Source: Delphinus delphis (taxonomy: Eukaryota; Chordata; Mammalia; Artiodactyla; Delphinidae). From it: a stretch of DNA of 64,000 nt. Within the stretch, counting starts at the first letter, position 1; each line of letters starts with the position of its first letter. The DNA lies in assembly GCF_949987515.2 (NCBI RefSeq), contig NC_082700.1, forward strand, positions 39,767,380 to 39,831,379, written 5' to 3'. Below the pieces are notes generated by a model, which saw only the letters and a program-made list of their open reading frames with translations, did no database searches and was not told where the DNA came from. Positions 11,960 through 23,535 of this stretch are shown piece by piece. Both the position numbers and the translations under genes were made by a program.

Positions 11960-14900
11960 TTAATGGCTGGGTAATATTCCATCATATACATGTACCACAC
12001 ATTCTCTATCCATTCTTATGTTGATGGACATTTAGGTTGTTTCCATGTACTGGCTATTGAAAACAGCACTGCAATGAACATTGGGGTACATACTTTTGAA
12101 CCATGTTTTTCTCCAGGTATATGCACAGGAGTGGGATTGCAAGACCATATGGTAGCTCTAGTTTTAATTTCTTAAGGAACCTCCATACTGTTCTCCATAG
12201 TGACTGCACCAATTTACATTCCTACCAACAGTGTAGGAGGGCTTCCATTTCTCCACACCCTCTCCAGCATTTATTGTTTGTAGATTTTTTGGTGTTGGCC
12301 ATTCTGAGTGGTGTGAGGTGATACCTCATTGTAGTTTTGATTTTTCTCTAATAATTAGCAATGTTGAGCATCTTTTTATGTACCTCTTGGCCACCTGTAT
12401 GTCTTCTTCGGAGAAATGTCAATTTAGGTCTTCCTGTTTTTTGATTGGGTTGTTTGTTTTGATAATATTAAGCCACATGAGTTGTTTGTAAACTTTGGAG
12501 ATTAACCCCTTGTTGGTCACATCATTTACAAACATTTTCTCTCATTCTGTGGGTTGTCTTTGCATTTTGTTTATGGTTTCCTTTGAGGTGCAAAACTTTT
12601 GAGTTTAATTAGGTCTCATTTGTTTATTTTTGTGTTTATTTCCATTATTCTGGGAGAGAGGTCAAAACAAATATTGCTGCAATTTATGTCATAGAGTGTT
12701 CTGCCTATGTTTTCCTCTAAGAGTTTTATAGTGTCCAGTCTCACATTTAGGTTGTTAATCCATTTTGATTTTATTTTTGTGTATGGTGCTAAAGAATGCT
12801 TTAATTTAATTTTTTTACATGTAGCTATCCAGTTTTCACAGAACTATTTACTGAAGACGCTGTCTTTGCTCCATTGCAACGTCTTTCCTCTTTTGTCATA
12901 GATTAATTGACCATAGGTGTGTGGGTTTATTTCTGGGCTTTCTTTCTATCCTGTTCCATTAATCTATATTTCTTTCTTTTGTGTCAGTACCATACTGTTT
13001 TGTTGACTATAGTTTTGTAGTATAGTCTGAAGTCAGGGTGCCTGACTTCTCAAGCTCCATTTTTCTTTCTCAAGATTGCTTTGGCTATTTGAGGTCTTTT
13101 GTGTCTCCATACAAATTTTAACATTTTTTTTTGTTCTAGTTTTTTGAAAAATGCCAGTGGTAATTTGATAGGGATTGCATGGAATCTGTAGATTGCTTTG
13201 GGTTCTATAGTCATTTTCACAATATTAATTCTTCTAATCCAAGAACATGGTATATCTCTCCATCTGTTTTTGTCCTTTTTTATTTCTTTCATCCATATCT
13301 TATAGTTTTCTGAGTACAGGTTTTTTGCCTCCTTATGTAGATTTATTCCTAAGTATTTTATTCTGTTTGATGTGACAGTAAATGGGATTGTTTCTAAAAT
13401 TTCCCTTAGTGATCTTTTGTTGTTAGTGTATAGAAATGCAACAGATTTCTGTGTTTTAATTTTGTAACCTGTGGCTCTACCAATTCATTGATGAGCCCTA
13501 GTAGCTTTCTGGTAGTTTCTTTAGGATTTTCTATGTATAGTATCATGTCATCTGCAAATGATGACAGTTTAACTTCCTCTTTTCCCATTTGAAATCCTTT
13601 TATTTCTTTTTCTTCTCTGATTACCATAGGTAGGACTTCCAAAACTATGTCAAATAAAAATGGTGAAATTGGAGATCCTTGTCTTGTTGGTGATCTTAGA
13701 GAAAATGCTTTTAGCTTTTCAGCATTATGATGTTAGCTGTAGGTTTGCCATATGTGGCCTTTGTTATGTTGAGGTATGTTCCCTCTATGCCCAGTTTCTG
13801 GGGAGTATTTTATTTTAACATAAATGGGTGTTGAATTTTGCCAAAACTTTTCCTTCATCAATAGATGATCATATGGTTTTTATTCTTCACTTTGTTAATG
13901 TTGTGTATCACATTGATTGATTTGTGTATATTGAAAAATCCTTGTATCCCTGGGATAAATCTCACTTGATCATGGTGTATGATCCTTTCAAAATATCACT
14001 AGATTTGGATTGCTAGTATTTTGCTGAGGATTTTTGTGTTTCTGTTCATCAGTGATACTGGCCTATAATTTTCTTTTTTTCTGGTGTCTTTGTCTGGTTT
14101 TGGTATCAGGTTGATGGTGACCTCATAGAATCAGTCTGGGAGTTTTCCTTCCTCTGCAATATTTTGGAACAATTTCAGGACAATAGGTAGTTAGGTCTTC
14201 TCTAAATGCTTGACAGAATTTGGCCATGAAGCCATCTGGTCCTGGACTTTTGTTTGTTGGGAGTTTTTAAATCACAGTTTCAATTTCAGTACTTGTTATT
14301 GGTCTGTTCATATTTTCTATTTCTTCCTGGTTCAGTCTTGAGAGATTGTGCCTTTCTAAGAATTTGTCCATATTTCCAGGTTGTCTGTTTTATTGACATA
14401 CATTTGCTTGTAGTAGTCTCTTATGATCCTTTGTATTTCTGACATGTCCATAGTAATTTCTTCTTTTCATTTCTAATTTTATTGACTTGAGTCCTCTCCT
14501 TTTTTTTCTTGATGAGTCTGGCTAAAAGATTATCAATTTTTTATAATCTTTTTAAAGAACGAGCATTTACTTTCACTGATCTTTGTTATTGTTTTCTTCA
14601 TCTCTATTTCATTTACTTCTGCTCTGGTCTTTATGATTTCTTTCCTTCTATTAACTAGGTTTTGCTTGTTCCTCTTTCTCTAGTTGTTTTAGGTGTAAGG
14701 TTAGGTCATTTATTTGAAATTTTTCTTGTTTCCTGAGGTAAGATTGTATTGCTATAAACTTCCCTATTAGAACTGCTTTTGCTGCATCTCATAGGTTTTG
14801 GATCATTGGGCTTTCATTATCATTAGTCTCTAGGTGTTTTTTGATTTTCTCTTTGACTTCTTCAGTGATCCACTCTTTGTTTAGTAACTCTTTGTTTAGT

Positions 14901-15705
14901 AACACATTGTTTAGCCTCCACGTGTTTATGTTTTTTACATTTTTTTTCATGTAGTTTATTTCTAATCTATTTATTTTTAATGCTATTTAATATAGCATTG
15001 TGGTCAGAAAAGAAGTTTGATATGATTTCAATTTTCTTAAATAAACCGAGTCTTGATTTGTGACACAAGATATGATCTATTCTGGAGAATGTTCTCTGAG
15101 CACTTGAGAAGAAACCTTATTCTGTTGCTTTTGGATGGAATACTCTATAAATATCAATTAAGTCCATCTGACCTAATGTGTCATTTAAGGCCTGTTTTTC
15201 CTTATTGATTTTCTGTCTGGATGATTTGTCCATTGATGAAAACAAGGTGCTAAAGTCCCCCAATATTATTGTGTTACAGTTGATTTCTCCTTTTATGGCT
15301 GTTAGCATCTGCCTTATATATTGAGGTGCTCCTATGTTGGGTGCATATATATTTACAATTGTTATATCTTCTTCTTGGATTGATCCCTTGATCATTTTGT
15401 AGTGTCCTTCTTTGTCTCTTCTTACAGTCTTTACTTGAAAGTCTATTTTATCTGATATGAGTATTGCTACTGCAGCTTTCTTTTGATCTCCATTTGCATA
15501 AAATACCTTTTACCATCACCTCACTTTCAGTCTGAATGTGTCCCTAGGTGTGAAGTCGGTCTCTTTTAGACAGCATATATATGGGTCCTGTTTTTGTATC
15601 CATTCAGCCAGTTTATGTTTTTTGGTTGGGTCATTTAATCCATTTGCACTTAAGGTAATTATCAATATGTAAGCTCCTATTGCCATTTTCTTAATCATTT
15701 TGGGT
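11960..15705 (-). pseudogene. L1 ORF2 pseudogene (endonuclease-reverse transcriptase)
   Basis: ORF2p normally nicks DNA with an APE-like endonuclease and copies L1 RNA by target-primed reverse transcription. Pieces appear in the expected order on the minus strand. At 15516-15698 is the N-terminus with 'ANGLNDPTKK' and 'DPYICCLKETD'; the family usually has 'QETH', so the catalytic E is kept but neighbours have changed. At 15117-15395 is 'VNIYAPN' and 'IILGDFSTLFS', where the usual endonuclease motif reads GDFNT. At 13406-13642 is the reverse-transcriptase box '[14 protein letters not shown]', holding the catalytic aspartate pair. At 13050-13292 is '[18 protein letters not shown]'. Stops and frameshifts between these pieces make it nonfunctional. 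Boundaries are approximate. Confidence 0.88.
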
Positions 15706-15830
15706 TTGTTTTTGTAGCTTTGTTTTTCTTCCCTTCCTCTCTTATTCTCTTCTCCTGTGTTTTGATGACGATCTTTAGTGTTGTGTTTGATTTTCTTTTT
15801 TCTATTCTTTTTCTTTTCTTTTTTTTTTGT

Positions 15831-15831
<1 letters not shown>

Positions 15832-15862
<31 letters not shown>
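15832..15862. repeat. (GT)n microsatellite in the L1 inter-ORF linker
   Basis: About 15 uninterrupted GT units sit next to a T-rich stretch at 15798-15830, inside the spacer between the L1 ORF1 and ORF2 remnants. Confidence 0.95.
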
Positions 15863-15863
<1 letters not shown>

Positions 15864-15879
15864 CTATTGTAGTTTTTGG

Positions 15880-16560
15880 ATTTACTGTTCCCATGAGGTT
15901 TTGACATAGCAGTCTATATCTGTACAAAGTTGTTTTAAGTTGCCGGTCTCTTTCTTGCCTAGAGAAGTTCCTTTAGCATTTGTTGCAAAGCTGGTCTGGT
16001 GGTGCTGAACTCTCTTAGTTTGATTGTCTGTGAAGCTTTTTATTTCTCTGTCAAATCTGAATGAGAACCTTGCTGGGTAGAGTATTCTTGGTTGTAAGTT
16101 CTTCCCTTTCATCACTTCAAATATATTGTGCCACCCCCTTCTGACCTGCAGATCTTCTGATGAAAATATCAGCTGATAACCTTAGGGGAGTTCCTTGTAT
16201 GTTGTCTTTTTTCCCTTGTTGCTTTTAATATTTTTTCTTTGTCTTTGATTTTTATCCTTCTGATTACTATGTGTCTTGATGTGTTCCTCCTTTGGTTTAT
16301 CCTGCCTGGGATTCTCTGTGCTTCCTCGACTTGGGTGACTGTTTCTTTTCCCATGTTAGGGAAGTTTTCAGCTTGTCTCTGCAAATATTTTATTTATCAA
16401 AAATTATTGTCTCTTCAAATATTTTCTTCGGTCCTTTCTCTCTCTGGTTCTATAATCATCTGTTAAAACTGTCTTTAATTATTTCAACCCTTATCTTTGG
16501 TCACTAAATATGACTTTTGTGATTGATTTCTCTAGCTCTGCCTTCTCTTTTTCTTTTGAT
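15880..16560 (-). pseudogene. L1 ORF1 pseudogene, 5' truncated
   Basis: ORF1p is the trimeric RNA-binding chaperone of L1. The minus strand at 16169-16384 reads 'ENFPNMGKETVTQVEEAQRIP' and 'RRNTSRHIVIR', the end of the RRM and start of the C-terminal domain. The frame at 15882-16115 reads 'LQPRILYPARFSFRFDREIKSFTD', the end of the C-terminal domain. The two pieces are in different frames. The coiled-coil N-terminus is absent because the insertion is 5' truncated. Confidence 0.88.
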
Positions 16561-17039
16561 TGCTACTTTTTCCAAAGGTATCCTGATTCTCAACATTTCC
16601 ACTATAATAATACCTCTTGCAACACACACCCACTCACTACTATTGAGGTTCTGATACTGCATGACCCAGTTTCAGTCTGATTTGGCTTATTTTGTTCATT
16701 TTTACCATGTCACACTGTGTGCAAAATTTTATCAATCATTATCTCAGTGTTTTTAATTAAATGATTCTATAATTATCTCATGATACCACAACTTTATAAT
16801 TTCTAGTGGTCAAAACTGTGACACTGTAAGACAGTTTTCTACACCCCTTCAAATTATTTGTCTATCAGAGTGATGAATAATTGTTTTACCACAATTTACA
16901 TTTTGTTACATCAGATAAGGAGTCTTAACTGTCTCTCTATCTACATTATTGATAAAACTAAGTTAAATTACAGAAGTGATATTAAGCTAAACAAATTTAC
17001 TTGATAATGTTGAAGTGAACCTCATGGAAGAAATTTAAA
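16561..17039. other. Unique DNA between two L1-derived elements
   Basis: AT-rich with no recognisable family. It contains no continuation of the old L1 3' UTR seen at 10900-11505, so the relationship of the two flanks of the 11510-16560 L1 is unresolved. Confidence 0.5.
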
Positions 17040-19041
17040 AAAGTATATAGGGCATGTTAGAGGGAACAATGGAGTCTGAACTCCAGAAAAATCTCCCTTT
17101 CATAGAAACTATTAGAATGACGAAAATTGTCAAAACTTTTTAAGAACTCTGAAAATTAACCCTTGGCTTGCAAAATTCCAGGGAACATTTTTTGAAGAAA
17201 AATAACTAAGAAAACTGAACTTTGTGGCATTTAACCAACACTAGTTCTATCCTCCTTTCCTCAGTCCCACAGTAACCTTGAAACTGTCCTCATCTACAAT
17301 CATGGTGAAAGTCAGCAATCTAACAGCCACTGAAAGGAGTAGAAATGAATTGGATCTCCCCAAATCTCCACTCCCTGAGGACTGGCACTGCTTAACCTGT
17401 CTGAAAATTTCCTTGAAACCACCACCACTCTTAAAGGTTGATTTTATTTCATCTGTGTTGAAGCTCCTCCTGTGTGAACAACTTGTTCTCAGTGTTGCTT
17501 GTCAGAAACAATCAGCAGAAATTGTTTAATATAGCAGCTTTCTGAGGCAGTGATAACAGTTGGGGCAAACAACAAACTCAGCAAAAAACTTCAAAAGTAA
17601 AGCTAGCAAATAAGATGTCCACAGGGGACTTTGAAAAGAAGACCTATTTCTGGGGATCAAGAAGTCCATGCACACATGGAAGGCTGTATGCATGTTCAGG
17701 AAAGACATGAGGAGGCCCTAAACTCTCAGCTCTGGCTCTCCTTGAGGATCTGCACAAAAAGGAAGTGAAAGCTAACACAGAGTTGTAACTAAATTCCTCT
17801 CTGAGAATTGATAGTATGCCTCAATACAGAGAGAAGCCCTCAGCAAAAACCAAGAGACTTATTGGTTCTAAGAATGGAAGGAAATTTCTTCATTCACTAA
17901 CTAACCATTAAACTAAATGAGCAGAAACTCAGAGATTGCACATAACAAAGAATACACACTTTGAATAAGAAGTGTAAATAACTTAAAAACAACAACAACT
18001 ATTCCTGGGGAAGAGGAAAAAACTGACTTCAAGAGTTTGTTATTTAAAATGTCCAGGTTTCAACAGGAAATAATGAAACATGCTAAGAAACTGGAATGTA
18101 TGGTCCATATACAAAATATATTGATTTTCTAAACAAAACCATTACATTATTTAATTTAAATATGACAAAATCGGAAGACATATCTAAATAACTAAAGGAA
18201 AATATGAGAACAATGCCTCACTAAATAAAGGATGACAATAAATTTATAGACATTATTAAAAAGAACCTAATAGAAATTCTGGAGTTGAAAAGTATAATTA
18301 AAATTAAAAAATAAAACATCATTAGATGTCTCATAGTATATGTGAACTGGCATAAGAAAGAATTGGCAAACTTGAAGATAGATCAATTTAGATTACCTAA
18401 TGCAAGGGACAGAAAGAAAAAGAATAAAGGAAATGAACAGTTTCCTAGACCCTGTAAACAGTACCAAACATACCAAAATTCATAAAATGGAAGCTCCAGA
18501 AGGAGAGGAGTGGGATAAAAAGTTAAAAAGAATATTTGAAGTCAAATGGCCAAAGCTTCCAAAATTGCATGATAAATATTAGTCTCTAAAAATACATACA
18601 TAGACACACTGTAATCAAACTACTGAAAGCCAAATACAAAGAAAGAATCCTGAAAGTAGCAAGAAAGAACTGATTCCTCATGTGAAAAGGAAACCTCAAT
18701 AAATTTAACAACCAGTTTCTCACCAGGAACCATGCAGGCCAATATAGGATTACATATTCAGTGTATTAGGGAAAACAAAAACAAACAAAAACAAGAAAAA
18801 CTCTTAACCAATAATTCTATATCCAGCATAAATATCTTTCAAAAATGAAGGAGAGGGCTTACCTGGTGGTGCAGTGGTTGAGAGTCTGCCTGCCAATGCA
18901 GGGGACACGGGTTTGTGCCCCGGTCCAGGAAAATCCCACATGCCGTGGAGTGGCTGGGCCCGTGAGCCATGGCCGCTGAGCATGCGCGTCTGGAGCCTGT
19001 GTTCCGCAACAGGAGAGGCCACAACAGTGAGAGGCCCGCAT

Positions 19042-19080
<39 letters not shown>

Positions 19081-19580
19081 ATACAAAATCTCAGACATAA
19101 ATGTTCATACAATAATCATACATAATTAACTAAAAAGTGGAAACAACCCAAATGTCCATCAGTTGATGAATGGATAAACAAATGTGGTAAACAATAGAAT
19201 ATAATATGCATATAAAAAGGAATTAAATAATGTTGCATGCTGTAGCATGGATGAATCTTGAAAATAGTATGCTAAGTAAAAGAAACCAGACTCTAAAGAC
19301 TATGTATGTTATAATTAATTGTGTTTATATTAAATGTCCAGAATAGGCATATCCATAGAGATAGATATTAGATTAGTGGTTGCCAGGGGCTAGGGCAAAG
19401 AGAGAATGAGTGTGACTTCTAAGGTAGAGAGTTTCATTTGGGGATGGTGAAAATATTTTCAAACTAGATAGCAGTGATGATTGCAAAACTTTGAGAATAT
19501 ATTTAAAATCACTGAATTGCACACTATAAAATAGTGAATATTATGGGATATGAAGTATATTTCAATAAAAAAAAATAAAA
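17040..19580 (+). mobile_element. HAL1-like 'half-L1': ORF1-type body joined to 3' UTR, no ORF2
   Basis: From about 17040 to 18850 the text follows the 5' region and ORF1 of an old L1. Landmarks are 'aaaaccaagagacttattgg', 'aaatgtccaggtttcaacag', 'atagaaattctggagttgaaaag', 'cttgaagatagatcaatt', 'gctccagaaggagaggag', and finally 'aattctatatccagcat' with 'ttcaaaaatgaaggaga' (the end of ORF1). A CHR-1 SINE then intervenes (18855-19076). Afterwards only the last codons of the ORF2 region and the 3' UTR are seen: 'ccaaatgtccatcagttgatg', 'ggttgccaggggctagg', ending 'tatttcaataaaaa'. The roughly 3.8 kb of ORF2 is absent. HAL1 elements are known to carry ORF1 only, which fits. A deleted ordinary L1M is the alternative. 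Coding capacity is lost. Confidence 0.72.
18855..19076 (+). mobile_element. CHR-1-type SINE (tRNA-derived)
   Basis: The head 'gggcttacctggtggtgcag' carries the tRNA-like A box and 'gggtttgtgccc' is a decayed B box. The body ends 'gaggcccgcatacagc', followed by 30 A residues. The long pure tail suggests a fairly young insertion. I could not find a matching target-site duplication: 'aaaaatgaaggaga' on the left has no partner after the tail. Confidence 0.93.
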
Positions 19581-21039
19581 GTACATAGCACTACATTCTA
19601 TACACAAACCCACACTACATATAGTCATTTCAGCCATCGTATTTATATATACTATAGTACCAAAAAATTGTATAATTTCCACAACTTTTTATTTAGTTGA
19701 AAGAAATAATATTATGGAATCCTAAATTATGGAATCAGAAGCAGATATAAGAATCCAGGTTACATGTACTTTGAAGACATTTTAAAAATTTGCAAAAATG
19801 TAATAAATGTCACTCTTCTTACATGTTTTTTGTTTTGGATTATGAAGTGATTTTCACAAAAATGTATGTAATTTACATTAATATGGAATAAATTTATTAT
19901 TGTTATACTAAAATAAACTTATAAATAGATTTTAAGTTATTACTTTTCATTATAAATATGGTAAGTATTGATGCATATAAGCCACATACACAGAAGCTCT
20001 TTGGTGTCCTCAGGAATTTTTAAGAGTACAAGGTATTTCCAAGATCAGAAAACTTGTGAATCATTGCACACAGGCTTGCCTTTGAGATTTCAGTGGGAAC
20101 AATATAGTTTCCAAGGGAGTGAAAAGTGGTTCCTGGAGTTGGGTGAAAGTATCTTATTCTTTTCATTTATGAAGCACAGACACACATATAATACATGAAT
20201 GGATATACAAGTATATCTGGTATTAAAATTCCATGCAAGATTGTGACAATTAGAAAAATATATATAAATGGGCCCTTAGGGGGGATGATAATGGAATAAA
20301 AAGACTATAAATCCTACTGTAGGTTAAAATATAAGTTCTAGATGAGAGTGGTAATGTGCTTACTTAGCATCAGAGTATTTGTGGAAGAGCATCCACTTCA
20401 CAGCTATTTTCTGTCCTCTTTGACTATAACATAACTCATTTACTTGGCTGGGTTTTTGGGTATGGGTCTCCATGATCACATAACTACCATGTCTGGTTGT
20501 CACAACCATGTAGGCCTTTTGTGTTCTTCTCATCCTGATCATTCGATTCCCTCAAAGGTTTCAGTACATCCTTAGCCTTCCTATACATCTCTTGGAGATG
20601 AGAAGCAAAGGGGATTTTAGTTGCTTTCCCATTCCATGGGGTCTTTGAAAGTGTCAGGCATCTGTTTCAAGTTTCTTTTTTCCCCATACACTTCAAGCTA
20701 CCTTTATAGTTGACTTTTTCAATGACCTATGTGTAAGAATGCTACTTCTCAAAATTCCAGAGGAGGGTGGCTTAAAATATGTTTCTGCTCTTGGATCTTC
20801 AGCCACTATGTCTTGGTGGGCAAAAGAAGACAATATCACACTGATCTCAATGAACTAATAGCTCCTAAATTCTGATTACACCATAACTAATCTTTGTTTA
20901 CTTCACTTAGGAAAATTTTATCTGTGCTCTGACTAAGGATGGCTAACATAGCATCCATGAAGCACTTTATGCTAATAACTAGAAGTCACTGTATTCTTCA
21001 TTGTCACATAGATACTTTTTTAAAGAAAGTATTATATCT
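19581..21039. other. Mostly unique DNA; possible degraded gene copy at 20300-20780
   Basis: No repeat family recognised. The part at 20345-20780 is richer in GC and on the minus strand contains a 60-codon frame (20360-20542) starting 'MIRMRRTQKAYMVVTTRHG'. It could be a degraded processed gene copy, but I recognise no parent protein and see no poly-A tail on the minus strand near 20220-20340. Confidence 0.35.
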
Positions 21040-21160
21040 CAATCCCAATCTCCCAATTGGGAGACATATATACACTATTATGTATAAAATGGATAACTAA
21101 TAAGAACCTGCTGTATAAAAAAATATATTATAAAATACTTACAAAATACTTTTTTTAAAA
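21040..21160 (+). mobile_element. Tiny LINE-1 3' UTR fragment
   Basis: 'caattgggagacatatatacac', 'attatgtataaaatggataac' and 'aagaacctgctgtata' match the cetartiodactyl L1 3' UTR also seen at 32510-32580. Only this small internal piece is present. Confidence 0.65.
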
Positions 21161-22984
21161 TGTCAATTTCACCTGATCATGTCCTTGATGAAGCAGTAAA
21201 TGTTATTACTTTTGTTAAATCCCAACTTTGAGAATATATCATTTTAATATTCTGTGCAAAAAATGGGTATATGTATAAGTATTTCTGCTGCAACAATGTC
21301 CAACCAATGATTGTTTCCAGGAAAAGTCCTTGGGAGACGTTTCAGCTATGCATTGACAGTCTCAGTTACTTCAATAGAAATTAAAGAATAAGCCATTGTC
21401 CTCAATTCAGTAAAAGCAGAAACCTTAAACTTATAATTTGGATACTGTCATTGCCATATGAGCTCAAAAATCTGGAAAGAGCTAATAAAATTAGTATATG
21501 TTCTTAGAATGTGTACATGAGAATTATTAAGTGGGAAAATTGAATACATTGATTTCTTTCTTCTAGGGTCAATTCCTTACTCTCACACTAAGAGTTTACT
21601 TACAAAATACTATCATGTAAGATGGACTTTCAAGACTTTTCAGGCCATTTAATTTTTCCCAAAGTTTTGTACTTACTGATATTACAAAATTCTTTTATAT
21701 AGATTTTTATTCCTATGTATGTTACTTAAAAACAGCTGAGTGATATTATAGTTTCATTATATTGAGTAGATGAAATTCTTTCATTCAGAATTTATAATTT
21801 CTTAGGAAAATAGAACTTCTTCAGCACTCATAGCTTCTTTTCATCTGTGACAACACATTATTCTCAATCTTTTCCATAAAAATTACAGAATACATGTTTT
21901 TGTCATTATTACTGTAATTAAAAAACTAAGTTTACTAAATTCAGAGTGGAGGCACACAAATTATTTAAAGTTGTGTTAATGATTCCTCTTTTAAAAAAAA
22001 ATTTAAGATAGTATGCCAACAGCTTATGGTTCTATAAAAGATATTCAATTTATTTTAATAAAAGGACTTTGTTATAACTACTAACTTCTCAAAAAGAAAT
22101 AATGCATTAAAATATAATTATTAGTAGTAAGAGCTTCTATAGAAATTAGTAAATATATGTCACTTTACAAGCCATGTGAAAAACAGTGTGATACAAATAA
22201 TGTGTGACACGTCTGAAACAATTGTGAGAAAAACAATGATAGAGAATATAGTCTTCCAATTCATTTATTTTTAATTTTCAATTTATCTCTTGTGGAAGAA
22301 AGTACACATTCAGAAATCTGCAGAAATCAAAAGTGTACGAGTCAAGGGCTGAAACACAAGAATGGACATTTTACTCATCACTTTTTGGAATATTTAACAA
22401 GGACTACAGAGAGACATTTCAAGTGAGAAACTGGGGACAATGTCAGCGGAAAATCACTCTTCAATATTGAAAATAATAATAACATTTAGCACATAGGGAG
22501 TGTCTTTGGTAACGTATAGAAAACCACTTTAAGAAATGGTTTGTATATGTTTTCCTGAGGAGTCTTTTGAAAACCTAAATCCAATTAGGGCAACCTGATG
22601 TTATCGACTGCAGTGTAACTAAAGAAAGTGTTTGCCTAATCAGTTTTGTTGTAACCTTGCTTTCTGAAGCAATGCTGGATTAATGGAAGGATGATGCTTT
22701 TCAACAGAAGCTGCAAAGAGAGGATCTTAAAGAATTGGGATTTGTCAGTATATCTCCAGCACTTTCTAAGAAAGAGCATAGTCTGATAAAATGGTTGTAG
22801 GATTCTAATTCTCTTGGGAGAAAAAGTAAATAATTATAGTTTTATGTAATTATTCTCCATGACTTGTTACTTGCTAATAAAACATATTTCTGACAGTATT
22901 TGGCCATCCAATATGGTCTTTATACAAAATAAGATACAGTGACCAGAAAACATTCTTTTCCTAGTAAAATTCCTGTTTTTCTTC
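21161..22984. other. Unique AT-rich DNA, no feature recognised
   Basis: No repeat, RNA gene or open frame of note in 1.8 kb. Confidence 0.6.
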
Positions 22985-23045
22985 TGTATTATCTTCCTTT
23001 CTTTCCTTCTTTCTTTCTTCTTTCTTTCTTTCATTCCTTCCTTCC
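22985..23045. repeat. Pyrimidine-rich (CTTT/CTTC)n microsatellite
   Basis: Imperfect runs of cttt, ctttc and cttc units. The purine strand gives rise to a spurious K/E/R-rich frame at 22867-23067. Confidence 0.9.
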
Positions 23046-23213
23046 ATTTTTTTAAAAACCAACTCAATGATATTTTTTATTGCCCCACTTCTTCACATGG
23101 GCACCATAATTCTCAAGTCTAATTATTAATTGGTAGAATTAGATTATTGAGTTATAGAATGATAGGTGTGAAATAAATGAAGTAAAAACTAAAAACCAAG
23201 AATAGCTTGATTT

Positions 23214-23520
23214 TGGGACTTCCCTAATGGTGCAGTGATTAAGAATACGCCTGCTAATATAGGGAATACGGGTTCGAGCCCTGGTCTGGGAAGATCCCAC
23301 ATGCCGCGGAGCAACTAAATCCATGCACCACAACTACTGAGCCTGCACTCTAGAGTCTGTGAGCCACAACTACTGAAGCCCGCATGCCTAGAGGCCGTGA
23401 TCTGCAACAAGAGAAGCCACAGCAATAAGAAGTCCGCGAACCTCAATAAAGAGCAACCCCTGCTCGCCGCAACTAGAGAAAGCCCGCACACACACAGCCA
23501 AATATAAAATTTAAAAAAAA
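23214..23520 (+). mobile_element. CHR-2-type SINE with perfect 15-16 bp target duplication
   Basis: The element starts 'gggacttccctaatggtgcag', has an intact pol III B box 'ggttcgagccc' and is longer than CHR-1. Its body holds repeated 'ccacaactactgag' blocks, 'gaggccgtgatctgcaac', 'gaacctcaataaagagcaac' and 'cgccgcaactagagaaag', then 'gcccgcacacacacagcc' and an A-rich tail. The flanks are identical: 'agaatagcttgattt' at 23199-23213 and at 23521-23535, extendable by one A. This is a clean record of L1-mediated insertion. Confidence 0.93.
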
Positions 23521-23535
23521 AGAATAGCTTGATTT

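Larger units (their letters stand above)
11510..16560 (-). mobile_element. Long LINE-1, minus strand, lacking only its 5' end
   Basis: This is the longest continuous L1 in the window, about 5 kb. Read on the minus strand it runs from within ORF1 (16560 to about 15880), through a linker holding a GT/CA microsatellite, through ORF2 (about 15700 to 11960), to the 3' UTR with its terminal A-rich end at 11511-11520 (seen as T on the plus strand). The 3' UTR ('ttaactttttattttatattggagtacag', reversed) is the type I associate with cetartiodactyl L1s. The 5' UTR and ORF1 start are missing, consistent with ordinary 5' truncation. Both ORFs are broken. I found no clear target-site duplication. Confidence 0.9.
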
